Shown here in pieces: positions 33,553 through 45,282 of a DNA stretch of 64,000 nt. Source of the stretch: Irpex lacteus. Its lineage: Eukaryota; Basidiomycota; Agaricomycetes; Polyporales; Irpicaceae. Location: contig MQVO02000002.1 in assembly GCA_001986395.2 (NCBI GenBank), positions 62,001 to 126,000 of the forward strand, read 5' to 3'. Under the pieces are notes generated by a model. That model had not been told where the DNA came from. It saw only the letters and a list, made by a program, of their open reading frames with translations, and searched no databases. The position numbers and the translations under genes were made by a program. Position 1 is the stretch's first letter. Each line of letters opens with the position of its first letter.

Positions 33553-35761
33553 ATGGTACGCAGTAAATCGCGAGCTATATGCGCGTTGATGCTCACGTAT
33601 GCGCATATGTGTGCCTCATAGGTCCGTGTTGGCGATAAGAAATATGCCTGGTACGTCTCTACCGCGCCTCGAGTGATATGATACCCACTCTAACGTCCAG
33701 TATCTCTCGCAGCGAAACCTGCATTAAGGGGCATCGCTCCTCTACCTGCAAACATACAGACCGCCCTCTCTTTGAGATCAAAAAGAAAGGTCGCCCCGTC
33801 ACCCAATGTGAACACTGCCGTGAACTCCGAAAGACCAAGCAGGTGCACGTTAAATGCATGTGCGGTGCGAAAGACCAGCCCCTGGTCTTAAATGAAGACC
33901 CTAGTCCCATCGCTTCTTCTTCCACCACCACGGTTGGAATATTTTCAAAGAAAGGTGATTTGTCTCAACATTGTGCTTGTTTATCGGTCCATGCTGAATA
34001 ATAAGGTCTTTCGCGGGTTTGGTCTCGTTAGGTGGGAAGAAGGTTCCGGTGAGCGCCACGTTCCCCAGTGGGTTGCCAGAAACCCTGGGAGCGTCGGCCG
34101 CAGTATTGGACGGCTCCGACTCTGAGCCAGGCGCGTCCATTCCCTCGCCCGTTCAACTAACATATACTGATTCTTAACCAGGCTCCGAGGTCCCCTGCAT
34201 GTGCGATAGCATAGGAACATGTACCTGCATTACCCCTCGGACGTCAGCCCGCACGAAGTCTAAACCGAAATCGCGCAAGAACTCTCGCGTCGAGCACGAG
34301 TTCGATAGGGAGTCGCAGCCGCGAATGAATCAGCCAGCTGCCTTGGTGGCGAGTGCACACGGTGCAGGCAAACGACCAGTTCTCCCTCGTCCCTCTGGTC
34401 CGTTGTCCGACCGTGCTTCTCCTCCACGCACAAGTCGCAGTCCCGGCGCCTCCCAACCTTCCCGCACACACCCCTCCGCCTTTAGTCCTTACGAGCGTGC
34501 CTATGAGTATGCACGTGGGACCGACGTCGGTGACGAGCTCCGGCCATCTCTCTACGGGTCAATTCCTCCGCAAAATCTCCCACCACCTGCCCTCCCTCTG
34601 CCTCCTTCTGGCTCGTTCACGGAAGGCCAGGATTCAGAGGACCTGCAGACACTCATGACCACATGGTTGGCGTCGCTCCAGCAGCAAGGGGGCGAAGGTG
34701 TTATGGAAGCGCCGATCACCTGCAACTGTGGGCCAAATTGCGCCTGCGCCGGATGCATCATCCATCAAAACGTACCGAACCCATCTCCCAACGCGCCCTC
34801 TTGCGTCAACCCGCAGACATGTTCTTCGTGCATGGACTGCACCGCCATCAGCCTTACGCAAGAGAACCCAGCGATCGAAGAATGGTTCCGCAGATTGACC
34901 AGCTCCGGTAGCTTCTCCCCCCTCCAGAGTCCTCGCGCGCAACAGCCTTCGCTCGCCATGCCCTCTCCCATGCCTTCAAACTCGCAGCTTCCATCACAGC
35001 TCCAGAGCTTCGATCCCTCCCTTTGGCCGACGTACGCCCTGTGGCCGAACTTGCAAAACCAAGTCGCCAACGCCTCACCTCCCGAAGACGCATTCAGCAC
35101 GTGCTGCGGTGGCCAGTGTCAGTGTTCGGCTGGTTCGTGTACCTGTCCCGCCGACTGCTGTGGCTGTTGTGCAGGGTGCACCTGTCCCAATTGCGCACAC
35201 GAGGACAGGTCGATGGGGAGCGGGAAGACGCTGACGTTCGCCGTGTCTGGTGAGCGCGGTGCGTGTTGTAGCGGTGGTGCTAGACCTCGTGCCCCTTCCG
35301 ACAGCAACCTTCCCTTGGGTATGGCGTATGGACAGCACCAGCAGTCTCAGGCGGGGCCCTCGAACTTGAGTCTCGATGCGCAGTTTGACTTCCAGGGGCA
35401 ACAGCTCGACTTACGGGGCACATACGAAGAGTGGGCGGCGTCAACCTCGGCATCGACGTCTATGGAAGTGCCCCGAGTATCGCTCAGCAGGGCTTCCTCG
35501 ACGTCGTCACGTTCTTCGGGCAGTTCTTCGCATGATAACACCTCCCCTCATCAAGGTTCGGCTTCCCCCTCGCCCAACTATCCCAGTGCGCCTGCTCTTG
35601 GCTCGTGCTGCGCGACGTTGGAGGAAACCGATATCAGTTCATCGCGGTCTGCACCGCGCAGCTCACCCAGTTCGCATGCAGGCTCGCCTATACCCCCGCC
35701 GTTCACGCCTTCTATTGACCCGAACCTGGATCATCGGACGTTTACTGGCTCGATGTTTTGA
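33553..35761 (+). CDS. Copper-fist transcription factor, Cuf1/Mac1-like
   Basis: A DNA-binding regulator of copper homeostasis. Coding exons are 33553-33555 (only ATG), 33622-33650, 33713-33954, one from 34032, and 34182-35761. The first 40 residues are the copper fist, VGDKKYACETCIKGHRSSTC with downstream HTDRPLFEIKKKGRP, followed by CEHCRELRKTKQVHVKCMCG. A second conserved block, VPCMCDSIGTCTCITPR, follows. Near 34720 lies CNCGPNCACAGCIIH, the C-x-C-x3-C-x-C-x2-C-x2-H copper-sensing pattern of Mac1/Cuf1-type activators. A denser Cys cluster lies at 35100-35200 (CCGGQCQCSAGSCTC and following). The rest is Ser/Pro-rich. These features favour a copper-deficiency-sensing activator of copper uptake. 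The exon 4 to exon 5 phase works only with a GC donor near 34130, or if one base is miscalled. Confidence 0.9.
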
Positions 35762-36193
35762 TGCTCTTCTCTTCTTTACTTCTTATATATCTGTTCTGTC
35801 GACGTTCTATTATCCGTTACTTTCCTGCGTCGTCAGCATATCTATGTGTCTTGATTCCACTACTGTATCGCAGTGCTGAGGCTGTTGTGCCCTCGTTGTT
35901 GTCTCCTTATGATAGTTGTAACGATGTGTCTACATATGTACTCGTGTGTACGTCGTAGTAAAATAAAGTAGTCATGTATTTGTATAGCAAAGAATACAAA
36001 GATACCAGCGTTCGTGGCATACCTGTGGTCCTGTGAGTGATGCAAACATTATGGTATTCGTCAACGGTACTATCGTAACTCCAACTACTATACAGCTTCA
36101 CGAGACATAAATACTAGTAGAGTAGTCTGGCTCCATATATAGCACGGAAAGTATAAATCCCTACGTAACTCATAATCATAAATACCCTCACCA
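35762..36193. other. Convergent intergenic region
   Basis: 3' ends of the copper-fist gene and the membrane-protein gene face each other here. AT-rich sequence, no gene recognised. Confidence 0.5.
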
Positions 36194-37541
36194 CTATGCC
36201 TTATACTCAGCAAACGACCCAGATCTAGACGCAGACCCCGCGGGCAACGCCACCTGCTCCCCCTCCACCGCTGCTCTCTCTGACACGGACGAATCCAAAT
36301 AGTACGAAGCCGACGTGAAATCCGTCCGCTGATGGAACACCACACGCGACTGCTCTGACGTACCCAATGCACCGCTCGTATCAGTAGCAGAGCGTTCCTG
36401 CGCCCAATTATTCGTGCCGGCCCAGACGGTGGCGAAGACGACGCCGATGACGGCGATGGAGGTGTTGACGAGGACGATGTCGTTGATGACGAGGATGTCG
36501 AGGTCGCGGTAGACGACGATGATTTGGGCGAGGGAGAAGAGGACGGGGACGACGAAGTTGGTGGATGCGACCCAGAGGAGGGCTTTGACTGTGTCTGCGA
36601 AAGAACCTGGGGTGATAGGTAGATTATAGACCGAGTGGTTAGTGAACGGTGTGAAGTGGTGAAGTGGTTGTACGGAGGGTATTTGAGAGGATGTTGTGTA
36701 CGTACTTTCGGAAGTCTTATGAGATATCACGCGGTTGTGTTGTCTGTTGTGAAGAGACAGCTTGTAAAGAAATCCCGCCGATGCGTATCTATACACGGCC
36801 ATAAATCGTCGTCATGAGTCGATCAAATACACGCGTGGACGAGGTTATGATTAGAACATTGGTAGTACTTACGTATTATCAAACAACTGTGCAAACCACT
36901 CGATCTTGAGATACGGTGCATGCTCCCATATCTGGCCTATCAAAATATTGGCCGTTGCGGGATTCTTGGTCGCATCAGCCAGTGCTTTGATGAATAAAAT
37001 TAGGTTGATGATCCGGGCTATCTTGAGGAGGACGGGAAGAACGAGGATGTAACCGAAGACTTTCTTGCCAACGGATGAAGGGGGATACACGGCGACGAGA
37101 CGGGCGAGGAGGATGGTGTCGACAAGGATGGATTGGACTGCGCCTAGGACACCAATAGCGATGTTGAACGAAAGAGGCGTAGGGTGTAGAGGGGCAATCA
37201 TGGTTTGTATCTGTGGTAAAATGGCCGTCAGCCGTCTTCCCCTCGAATGCTGCAGTTAGCAATCCACGTACCGTCTGGTAGTCGATAAGACCACCCACCG
37301 CGAGTGCGAGGAGGATGGTGAACACATTGAGAAGGAATATAGGTCTTCGGCGGCTTCGTGAGGTAGAAAAGTAAAGCAACGCAGCGAGGAGGACAACGAG
37401 GATAATCGAAAAAGAGTGAGCAATGAGAAGATCACGGACCGCTATCCTCACAGGCGCGATGTAATTGAGGCCAGGAGGGGGAGGAGGAGGTACCTCGGGA
37501 ATTGCACGCACAGGCAGGACATGCAACGTCTGAGGTGCCAT
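36194..37541 (-). CDS. Multi-pass (about seven-segment) membrane protein, unknown family
   Basis: Four exons join in phase from Met 37541 (MAPQTLHVLPVRAIPEVPPP) to the stop at 36194. Hydrophobic segments include LLIAHSFSIILVVLLAALLYF, IFLLNVFTILLALAVGGLI, IAIGVLGAVQSILVDTILLA, VFGYILVLPVLLKIARIINL, TNFVVPVLFSLAQIIVVY and VNTSIAVIGVVFATVWAG. That is about seven, with a hydrophilic C-terminal tail, which suggests a receptor-like seven-helix protein. It does not match fungal pheromone receptors that I can recognise. An upstream frame starting near 37786 (MPKRQIDRVEREVDP and following) could splice in phase onto codon 1 (GAG|GTACGC to CCCCAG|ACTTAC) and lengthen the N-terminus; this is uncertain. 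It is transcribed divergently from the haem gene at 38005. Confidence 0.7.
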
Positions 37542-38004
37542 GGCGGACGGTCGGTAAGTCTGGGGACAGGACCTGCAGAAACATACTCGTCAATGTCAGG
37601 GTTATTATAGCGTACCTCGGGTCTCATGAACTCCACGATCACAGCAATTAGTCGGGCCCTAGATGGAAAACTGGAGAAGGTACCGTCAGAACACAACATA
37701 TCTATAGGCGCCGCCATCGCCGTCGTGGCGTATGGCTGATCTGGATCAACCTCGCGTTCGACCCTGTCGATCTGGCGTTTGGGCATATGCATTAGGAAGT
37801 CATCCAGGGCTCCTCTTGCATGTGCCTTGTATCACGAAGCTCAGATCCGTCAGAGCTGGTATATAACTTGCGTGTAGCGCAGCTGCTTGCAAACCAATCC
37901 CCCTGCCAGACACAACGTCGTGAGTCATTGCCAACAGTCAAAACAGACAGAGAACCTCCAGTCAACTGACCGTTCGCTCCCAGGGATCCTATTGAACAGA
38001 CAGG

Positions 38005-39024
38005 ATGACGACCATGCGTGCACGGATGACGGAGTTCATAGAGAACTTGCAGGCTGATATCGTCGCTACCTTGGAAGGTATCGATCCGGATGCTCCTCGT
38101 TTCCACAAGCGAGAGTGGGATAGGGCGCAGGGAGGCCGCGGCGTATCGTGTACCTTCACAGCCCCAGATCATCCGGATTCGGTCCTGGAGAAGGCGGGCG
38201 TGAACATCTCCATGATACACGGTAAATTGCCACCGCCTGCGATCAAGCAGATGGCCACAGAGCATTCCTCGCTCGCGCAGAAGGCCGACCAGAGCGGGAC
38301 GTTACCGTTCTTCGCCGGGGGCATCTCCCTCATTGTCCATCCCCGCAACCCGAGCGTGCCCACCGTGCATGCCAACTACAGATACTTTGAGATCACCGAG
38401 GCGAGCGAGGAGGAGGAGCCGAAGGTGGTCGCATGGTGGTTTGGCGGGATAACGGACTTGACGCCAAACTACCTGTTCGAGGAGGATGTGGTGCATTTCC
38501 ACCGGACACTCAAGACTGCGTGCGATGCTTATGGGACGCAGCTGTACCCAGCGTTCAAGAAATCGTGCGACGACTACTTCTTTATCAAACATCGCGGTGA
38601 ACATCGAGGTGTTGGTGGTATCCGGTTCGACGACCTATGTGACGAGCCCAATTCTCTGTTGACCGATCCTTCTGCACCACGCCCTCGGAGCGCAGACGAG
38701 ATTTTCGAGTACATCAAGACCTTGGGAAAGGCGTTTCTGCCTTCGTATCTCCCCATCTTATCTCGGAGACGGGACACACCGTCGGACGAGCGGAAGCGGA
38801 GATGGCAGCTTATCCGACGCGGACGATACGTCGAGTTTAATCTGGTGTATGATCGTGGGACCAAGTTTGGACTGGCGACGCCTGGGGTTCAAGCTGAGAA
38901 TGTGCTGGTGAGCATGCCTGAGACGGCGAGATGGGAGTATATGTCGGAGTTGGGAGCCGAGGGGGAGGATACGGAGGAGAGTAGGATGGTTGAGGTGTTG
39001 AAGAAACCTAGAGAATGGGTTTGA
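38005..39024 (+). CDS. HEM13: Coproporphyrinogen III oxidase, oxygen-dependent
   Basis: The enzyme oxidatively decarboxylates coproporphyrinogen III to protoporphyrinogen IX, the sixth step of haem synthesis. It is an intron-free frame of 339 codons from 38005, a normal length for the fungal family. Landmarks are GGRGVSCTF, KAGVNISMIHGKLP, FFAGGISLIVHPRNP, HANYRYFEI and WWFGGITDLTPNYLFEED. The signature block around FKKSCDDYFFIKHRGEHRGV then GGIRFDDL follows, then RGRYVEFNLVYDRGTKFGL. No presequence is apparent, so it is probably cytosolic as in yeast. An extra acidic stretch (EASEEEEPK) sits in a surface loop. No lesion seen. Confidence 0.96.
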   Translation: MTTMRARMTEFIENLQADIVATLEGIDPDAPRFHKREWDRAQGGRGVSCTFTAPDHPDSVLEKAGVNISMIHGKLPPPAIKQMATEHSSLAQKADQSGTLPFFAGGISLIVHPRNPSVPTVHANYRYFEITEASEEEEPKVVAWWFGGITDLTPNYLFEEDVVHFHRTLKTACDAYGTQLYPAFKKSCDDYFFIKHRGEHRGVGGIRFDDLCDEPNSLLTDPSAPRPRSADEIFEYIKTLGKAFLPSYLPILSRRRDTPSDERKRRWQLIRRGRYVEFNLVYDRGTKFGLATPGVQAENVLVSMPETARWEYMSELGAEGEDTEESRMVEVLKKPREWV

Positions 39025-39776
39025 TGAACGAGCTATGGAGATAAGACGCTTATCAGATTATTTTGTAGGGTTTTATGCGGTACATTTTGTGCCATGTATG
39101 TAGCGATACCAAAGGGCTGTTGGGCTGTTGTAAACTAATTACCGAGTGAGAGGAAATGTAGACAGTGATCCACATTAGTATTACGACCTTAAAGCTGTGA
39201 GCAGGCATGTATCACAAGGTGTAGATGAGAGATCAGACAAGCGCCCGGGAGTGGTCTGGGGTCCCGATGGCCACTGGCATCCAGCTTTGGCTTTAAATTT
39301 CTGCAAGTGTCGAGAGTCGAGTGTGATCTACCTCGAACATATTTCTGTCAGAAGGAAATCATTCGACTGCGGATGAGTAGTTGGTTGCAAGCAGAGCTTT
39401 GGAATGCCAGAGTCCTTCATATCCCTAAATAGTGCGATTTGCCTCCACGACCAAGGTTTCGACACATCCTCGGAAATGAAGCCTCGAAGGAGACTCGCAC
39501 TCACCTTCCATCCTCCACGACGAGCCTCAGATGCACGGCAAAATGAGCTCTCATCATCACTCGCTGAACGTCTGAGGGCGCAAACAACGCGGAAGACAAC
39601 GGGGCGCGGGGAGTTACGCGGCAGCCCGCAGATTATAACAGTTGCCGCGGTGGCAGAGATTTGGCAGTGACTCACCCTCGTCGACAGTCCACGGTCAACC
39701 ACAGACCGACATATCAGCAGTCCATATTCCAAAAACCGCTGTTAACGCGTGCAGTGACTAACAAAAAAGTGCTCAG
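39025..39776. other. Intergenic
   Basis: No gene recognised. A frame at 39328-39732 (minus) has no domain features. The right part is the promoter of the aminotransferase gene. Confidence 0.4.
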
Positions 39777-39887
39777 ATGACCCGGGTTTACGGAGGAGGT
39801 CCTTCGAGGCTCTTCTCAGCCGCGCGACTTTATAACCCTCCTCAGTTCAGCCACCGTCTCCCCCATCTCGCCCGTCTCTCGCACACC

Positions 39888-41841
39888 ATGACACAGCACC
39901 TCACCGTCAACGACCTCAACCCCGCCGTGCTCAACGTGCAGTATGCTGTCCGTGGCGAGCTCGCGATCAAGGCCGAAGACCTACGCAATAAGCTCGAGGC
40001 GGGTCACGAACTGCCCTTCAAGCGGGTCATCAACTCGAACATCGGGAATCCTCAGCAGAAGGGCTTGGACCAGCAGCCGCTGACGTTCACGAGGCAGGTG
40101 AGTACATTGTGCTGGTTGTGTTACGTTGTGGGCGGTGCGGGGAAGTGTGGGGAGGTCGGGTCGACTGCTCGTTACGCGGTGGGGTGGGCGTGGTCCCGAC
40201 TGGGCCAGACACGACTGTGTAGCGCTCAATGTACACTTGTCCTCCCGGTGGCATAGACATGAGGCTGCTCGTGCCTTGCAGCCGTAGACATGAGCCAAGG
40301 TCTTGCCAACTGTCGGTGCGATTACCGGAGGCCCTCATGTGTCCTGGTCTTGGTCTGACGCCGGCCATGCGGTGTGGATGCATTCCTTTCACACCCTGCA
40401 TGTCCTCCTATGCAAGTGTGAGACATAGCAGTTCGAGCAGAGCGAAGTCATGGTGGCCAACGTGTCCGCAAAGACGATTGGTTGTTCGATGCGCCATGCG
40501 ATGCTACCCCACACTCGTCGTGTCCGGCTCACAACAAGAGAGATGCAATATACTGATGGCACTCATTCAGGTTGCTGCATTGATGGAATATCCCCCTCTC
40601 GCTGAACTTGTCAAGGACAAGTGGCCCAGCGACGTACTCGCGCGCGCGAAGGAGCTACAGGAAGAGATCGGTTCTATAGGAGCATACTCACACAGCAAAG
40701 GTGTTCCTCTCATTCGCAAACACGTCGCACAATTTATCGAAGGTTGGTACTTACTTTCTTCGATATTGGAATGTTACTTACAACAATTTCAGAACGAGAT
40801 GGATACCCAGCTGACCCAGAAGACATCTTCCTGACTGCTGGTGCATCCGCCGGTGTATCATTACTTTTAAACGTCCTCATCACACCTCACCAAACCGGAA
40901 TTCTGATCCCTATACCCCAATACCCCCTCTATACCGCCACCCTCGCCCAATTCAACGGCATTCCCCTCCCCTACCACCTCTCCGAGCCCGACGGCTGGTC
41001 AACAAGTCTCGCAGAGATCGAGTCCGCACTTGCCGAGGCGGAAAAGAAAGGCGTCAAGCCCCGCGCCCTCGTCGTCATCAACCCAGGCAACCCCACCGGC
41101 TCCCTGCTCGACGAAACAACAATGGAGAACGTCGTCCGTCTCTGCGAACAACACTCCCTCGTCCTGCTCGCCGACGAAGTCTACCAAACGAACCTCCACA
41201 GCCCACACACCCACCCCTTCCACTCCTTCAAATACATCGTCCGCAAAATCAACTCCACCGTCCCTCTCGTCTCCTTCCACTCCATCTCCAAGGGCGTGAA
41301 GGGTGAGTGCGGCAGACGCGGCGGGTACTTTGAATGCACGAACATCTCCGACGAGGTCCGCGCCATCCTCTACAAGATGGTCTCCGTCGGCCTGTGCCCG
41401 CCCTTATCCGGACAGATCGGCGTAGACTGCATGGTCCGCCCGCCGAAGGAAGGCGACCCGTCGTACCCGCTCCACAAGAAGGAAACCGACACGATCCACG
41501 CCGCCCTCGCACAACGCACGAAGCTCATGGCAGACCGTCTGAATCGCCTGCCTGGTGTGTCGTGTGTGAACTCTCCTGGGGCGTTGTACCTCTATCCCAA
41601 GCTTGAACTACCTGACGGTGCTGTGAAGGCGGCGGAGGAGCAGGGGAAGACGCCCGATACGCTGTACGCGTTGGAGTTGTTGGATGAGACGGGGATATGC
41701 GTCGTACCCGGGAGTGGGTTTGGACAGAAGGATGGGGAGCACCATTATCGGTTGACGTGCTTGTGTCCGGGCGTGGAGGAGTACGTGAGTGCGTTGGAGA
41801 ATTTCCATGAGAAGTTCGTGAAGAAGTATGGTGGGCTGTGA
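39888..41841 (+). CDS. Alanine aminotransferase
   Basis: A PLP-dependent class I aminotransferase interconverting alanine and 2-oxoglutarate with pyruvate and glutamate. Exons are 39888-40097, 40571-40742 and 40793-41841. Landmarks are VLNVQYAVRGELAIKA, INSNIGNPQQKGLDQQPLTF, GSIGAYSHSKGVPLIRKHVA, VVINPGNPTG, LLADEVYQTN and the PLP-lysine block FHSISKGVKGECGRRGGYFE. The C-terminal substrate-binding Arg lies in HHYRLTCLCP. All are typical of eukaryotic ALT. Intron 1 is 473 nt, much longer than other introns in the window. An upstream in-frame ATG at 39777 would add 37 residues rich in Arg, Ser and hydrophobics and free of acidic residues (VYGGGPSRLFSAARLYNPPQ), as in a mitochondrial presequence. 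The start at 39888 would give the cytosolic form. Confidence 0.93.
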
Positions 41842-42161
41842 GCAACAATACTTTGGGTTTACTTGTTTTGTTATCTGCTGTACCGTGATCTAGCTTGTAA
41901 CGGGAAGGCTGTCGTTCTACGATGTATGGGAACACTAATGATTTATTGGGTTTTTCCTGCCGCTGCTCACTGACACGATCCATCGACTCGGTTGACGAGT
42001 GGTGGGCACAAATGTATGGTATGGTTTGTTGACGTAGTAGACAAAAAATCACTGTCCGCATCACACGAGCGTAAGGTATCTACCGCAATAGTGAGATTGA
42101 CACAGACAAATGCGTTAATGGTCGATGTAACCGTGCTCTGTCCTTGCATCTGCAGCAATTG
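41842..42161. other. Convergent intergenic region
   Basis: Presumed 3' untranslated regions of the aminotransferase gene and the F-box-like gene. Nothing else seen. Confidence 0.4.
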
Positions 42162-43654
42162 TTAGTATTCAGTTGAGCTGCGATATCTAGGCAAGACAAA
42201 TAACACGAGCGTACCTCCTGGTAACTCGTTTAAAGTCTCGAAGTCTGTTGCTACTATTGGTAAGCTGTCATCCGTTTGGTAGAACAGACGAATCCGACCA
42301 TCGAGCTTGGACAGCGCTGCACGTTGAGCCTGCATGAAACGGGCCAGATCATCGTAGCTTCCGAATGTCAGTTGCAGTTGCATGAAACCTTCTTGTTCAG
42401 CGCAGATCCCTACTATCTCTTCCAAGGGGTAGGCCGTGAACGGCGTGAAGACATCCTGCATTCTGGTGGATGGGTCGCCTGGTACAGAGGCCGTTTTGGT
42501 GGGTACAGTGTACACGCGGATACACAAGACGGAGATGTGTTTAACTGTGAGTATAGGGCCACTATATCCTACGAGGTCTATATAGCAGAACCTCAAGGAC
42601 AAGAAACGGTCCGGTGCACCAGGCTCAACCACGCTGGTTAGTATGCCGCATATTTCTTTCACATCTACGCAAGGTTATAGGTAGTCAGAATACTTACTGT
42701 AGTCGAACTCAACAACGGGCTACTCACCGGCGACCGCACCTTTGGACAAAAAGACATGCTCAGGCTCATCATAGTTGCTACGATGGGAAAGGTCAAGCCC
42801 TGATAACTCGGTGACTCGCAATAGGAGTGCGCAGATCCCAAGAATGGCCCGCTGAGCAGGCGGTAAAATTCGCCAAATTTGCTTCCTCGAACGGTGCAAA
42901 ATGTGGCGAAAGGGCGTGACAAAAGCGAGCCAGGCTGCTTCTGCGATATGCTCTGAATGTCGTATTGAAACATGGAAGCGGTGTTCTTCTTGTATTTCCA
43001 ACGGATCCCTTGTGAGTACATCGCTCTCGAACCGTGTCTGAGGATCCCATGTAATGCGGTCAAATATGAGACTCCAATTTAGGTCCACGGATGGGGCGAG
43101 TCTACTGGTGAGGGATACGAGATCATGAGGAGTTGCAAAGTGTGCGTTGCCAATTGTGAGTTCCTCGCAGATGAAGGAGGGGTTCGTGGGAGACCAGTGA
43201 ATAGACGGCGATATGTCAGACACTGTGGTGGTGCAGCTTCATCGATAGAGTCAAAATCACTGATTTTGATGTAGACGTCAACATCTCTTCGGAACAGGAA
43301 TAGAGAAGGCTGCATCTGAAGAAGATAAATCCATGGCCGATCTCCAATTCGGTGCTCCAGATTTGCAGTCTGAACATGGTTCGAAATAGGCAGAAACCTC
43401 CGCGGTGTGTTTGATACCAGCGACGAGAATGTTCGCATGTCCTTGTAATTCTTGATTGATACGTCTTCAAAGAGTCTCTCGCGGCAGACGTGAGCCCAGT
43501 GCACACAGACTAGCGAGCACGCTGTGATATTCTTGATGGCTTCTTTCCGATTGGGTACATCCATGTCTAGATCGAGCAGCTTCCAAGCGTCCTCACACAC
43601 ATCGTCGAGGATGCGCGCGAATAGTTCAGGTGGTATATCGGCGCCGGTAGCCAT
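42162..43654 (-). pseudogene. F-box-like protein, copy 1, with a probable frameshift
   Basis: The start at 43654 (MATGADIPPELFARILDDVC) with the following CSLVCVHWAHVCRERLFEDV forms an F-box-like domain. A beta-rich part of unknown fold follows. The C-terminal exon has GRIRLFYQTDD, VATDFETLNELPGGTLVLF and ends YRSSTEY. Introns match those of copy 2 at 48587, including the donor after AVAG. Near 43165-43180 (minus strand CCTCCTTCATCTGCGAGG) ten bases present in copy 2 are missing. The upstream frame then runs out and the homologous sequence continues in another frame (ICEELTIGNAHFATPHDLVS). No intron with good signals restores it. It may be a pseudogene, or it could encode a truncated F-box protein. 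Confidence 0.7.
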
Positions 43655-44410
43655 AAGCCGCGTGTAACGAGGTTATCTAGAGAAGACAGTGATTAGAATG
43701 GTTCATCTATGCCAATATGCGTGTTTTTCTTTGACTTACCGGAGGTATATGTTAGGGCGGGAAGTGGATCCGCTCACACGAGCGGAGAGGGAGCGTTGGC
43801 AAAGCTTGCGATGAGGGTAAGAGGCAAGATGCGTCTGGGAGAGAACACCGCCGCACAGGGCCTAAAAGAGGCTGTGGCAGAGCACTTCTTACTGGTAGCG
43901 TCAGGGGATGTCCTCACGTACTGTTGATCCTGATATGAGTACCCTTAACGTTGCCTTCGAATATCCAACTTTACAAAAGTATATATAGCGAGAGATTTAC
44001 GCAGTGCTTACCTCATCTCTCACAGTTGGGAGTCAGTATTCGAATCTACGGCCCATACAGAATCGACAGTCTGCTTCAAACAAAGATCGGGTTCACAATA
44101 AGTACTGAGGGAAAGACAAAGTCCATGAGTTCTTACATAGCATAACAAGGTTGGATGTACCAGGGTTTCTACACAGTAATGACAGCAAGTTCTAGGCTTC
44201 AAAGAGTCCGATACAGTACGCGAAGAGGGACCATGAGAATCATCGTGCTATACATCAAATAGTGAGAAGCTCGCGTAAAGATCAAGGTAATAGGTGGATA
44301 GTCCGAAAGCGTCGTGGTTCGTGGGTGGATAGCGTGTGCCAGGCATGCGGTGCCTTGGGTCATGTCGTGATGTATGGATGCATGAGGATCGGCGAAGGGG
44401 AGCAGAGAGC
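43655..44410. other. Intergenic
   Basis: Promoter side of F-box copy 1. Short frames only (43709-43927 and others), none convincing. Confidence 0.4.
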
Positions 44411-44563
44411 TCAAGGATGCGCCCGAACTTTACGACGAGGTCGACGAATGTGGTTCCCGTCGTGCTCTTCACTGGCGTGCTCGACAGGAGCAGCGGTCAC
44501 CTCGGAGAAGAGGGCGAACGCGAGGAGGATGAAGATGCCGAACACCGGGATCGTGAAACGCAT
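44411..44563 (-). CDS. Small secreted peptide (50 codons)
   Basis: The frame from ATG 44563 starts MRFTIPVFGIFILLAFALFS then EVTAAP, a textbook signal peptide with a likely cut after Val-Thr-Ala-Ala. The remaining residues are acidic, then basic (EHASEEHDGNHIRRPRRK). The frame stops at 44411, but a possible donor (GTAAAG) just before the stop could lead to a further exon. No CaaX end, so it is not a mating pheromone precursor. A TATA-like motif is not obvious. Function unknown. Confidence 0.42.
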   Translation of the reverse strand: MRFTIPVFGIFILLAFALFSEVTAAPVEHASEEHDGNHIRRPRRKVRAHP

Positions 44564-45282
44564 CGTGGGGCGTGGTGTATGTGGTGTTGTATTCGAGTTT
44601 CGTCAAACACAAAGCGACGTTTAGTCTGGATCTGTGGATGGTAGAAGGAGCCCATTGTTCAACCAACTTGTCACCCGCGTTAAATTTCGCGTGAGTTATG
44701 ACGTACAGTTAGATAACTGAAGGGCGTTTGGAACCTCCCGAGACTAGCTCTTCACTGGGTATACAGCGCCTGATGCGTGCTTGCCAGCAGCGATGGCGGA
44801 AGAGGAGAACAAGGAAGTGGGAGGGAAGGGTGGTGGTGGTCGAACGAAGAGTTTACTTAAGGCGCAGTAGGTGGCAAGCTTATGTGATCTAAGCGCGCGG
44901 CGAGAATAGCCTGAGTGCACAGCGGCGCCGAACAGCCTCGTGTGAGACGGGTGGAGCAAACCGCTAACGGCGTGGAATCCGGTGTATCGTGGATTCGAGC
45001 TCTTATATACGAAGTGCCGCTACGACATAAATAGGACGCGGGACACGTACGCATGGAGGAGGGTCAGGTGCAGAGGTAAGTTGTCGGCGTAGCGCGAGTG
45101 ACACACCGTTCGCTCGGTAGCTTCTACCTCTCGGTTCCTGAAGCCTTCAGTGAAGTTTTGCGACGGACAGCTATATTAGAATACACATTGATTTGACGGG
45201 CCACATGACAAAAATATAGTATCTTCCAAGATAGACGATCGCCTTACAGAGGCCAAGAACACGGAACAGCTTCAACTTAAAC
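44564..45282. other. Intergenic
   Basis: No recognised gene. A frame at 44744-45054 (minus) shows no domain. Confidence 0.4.
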
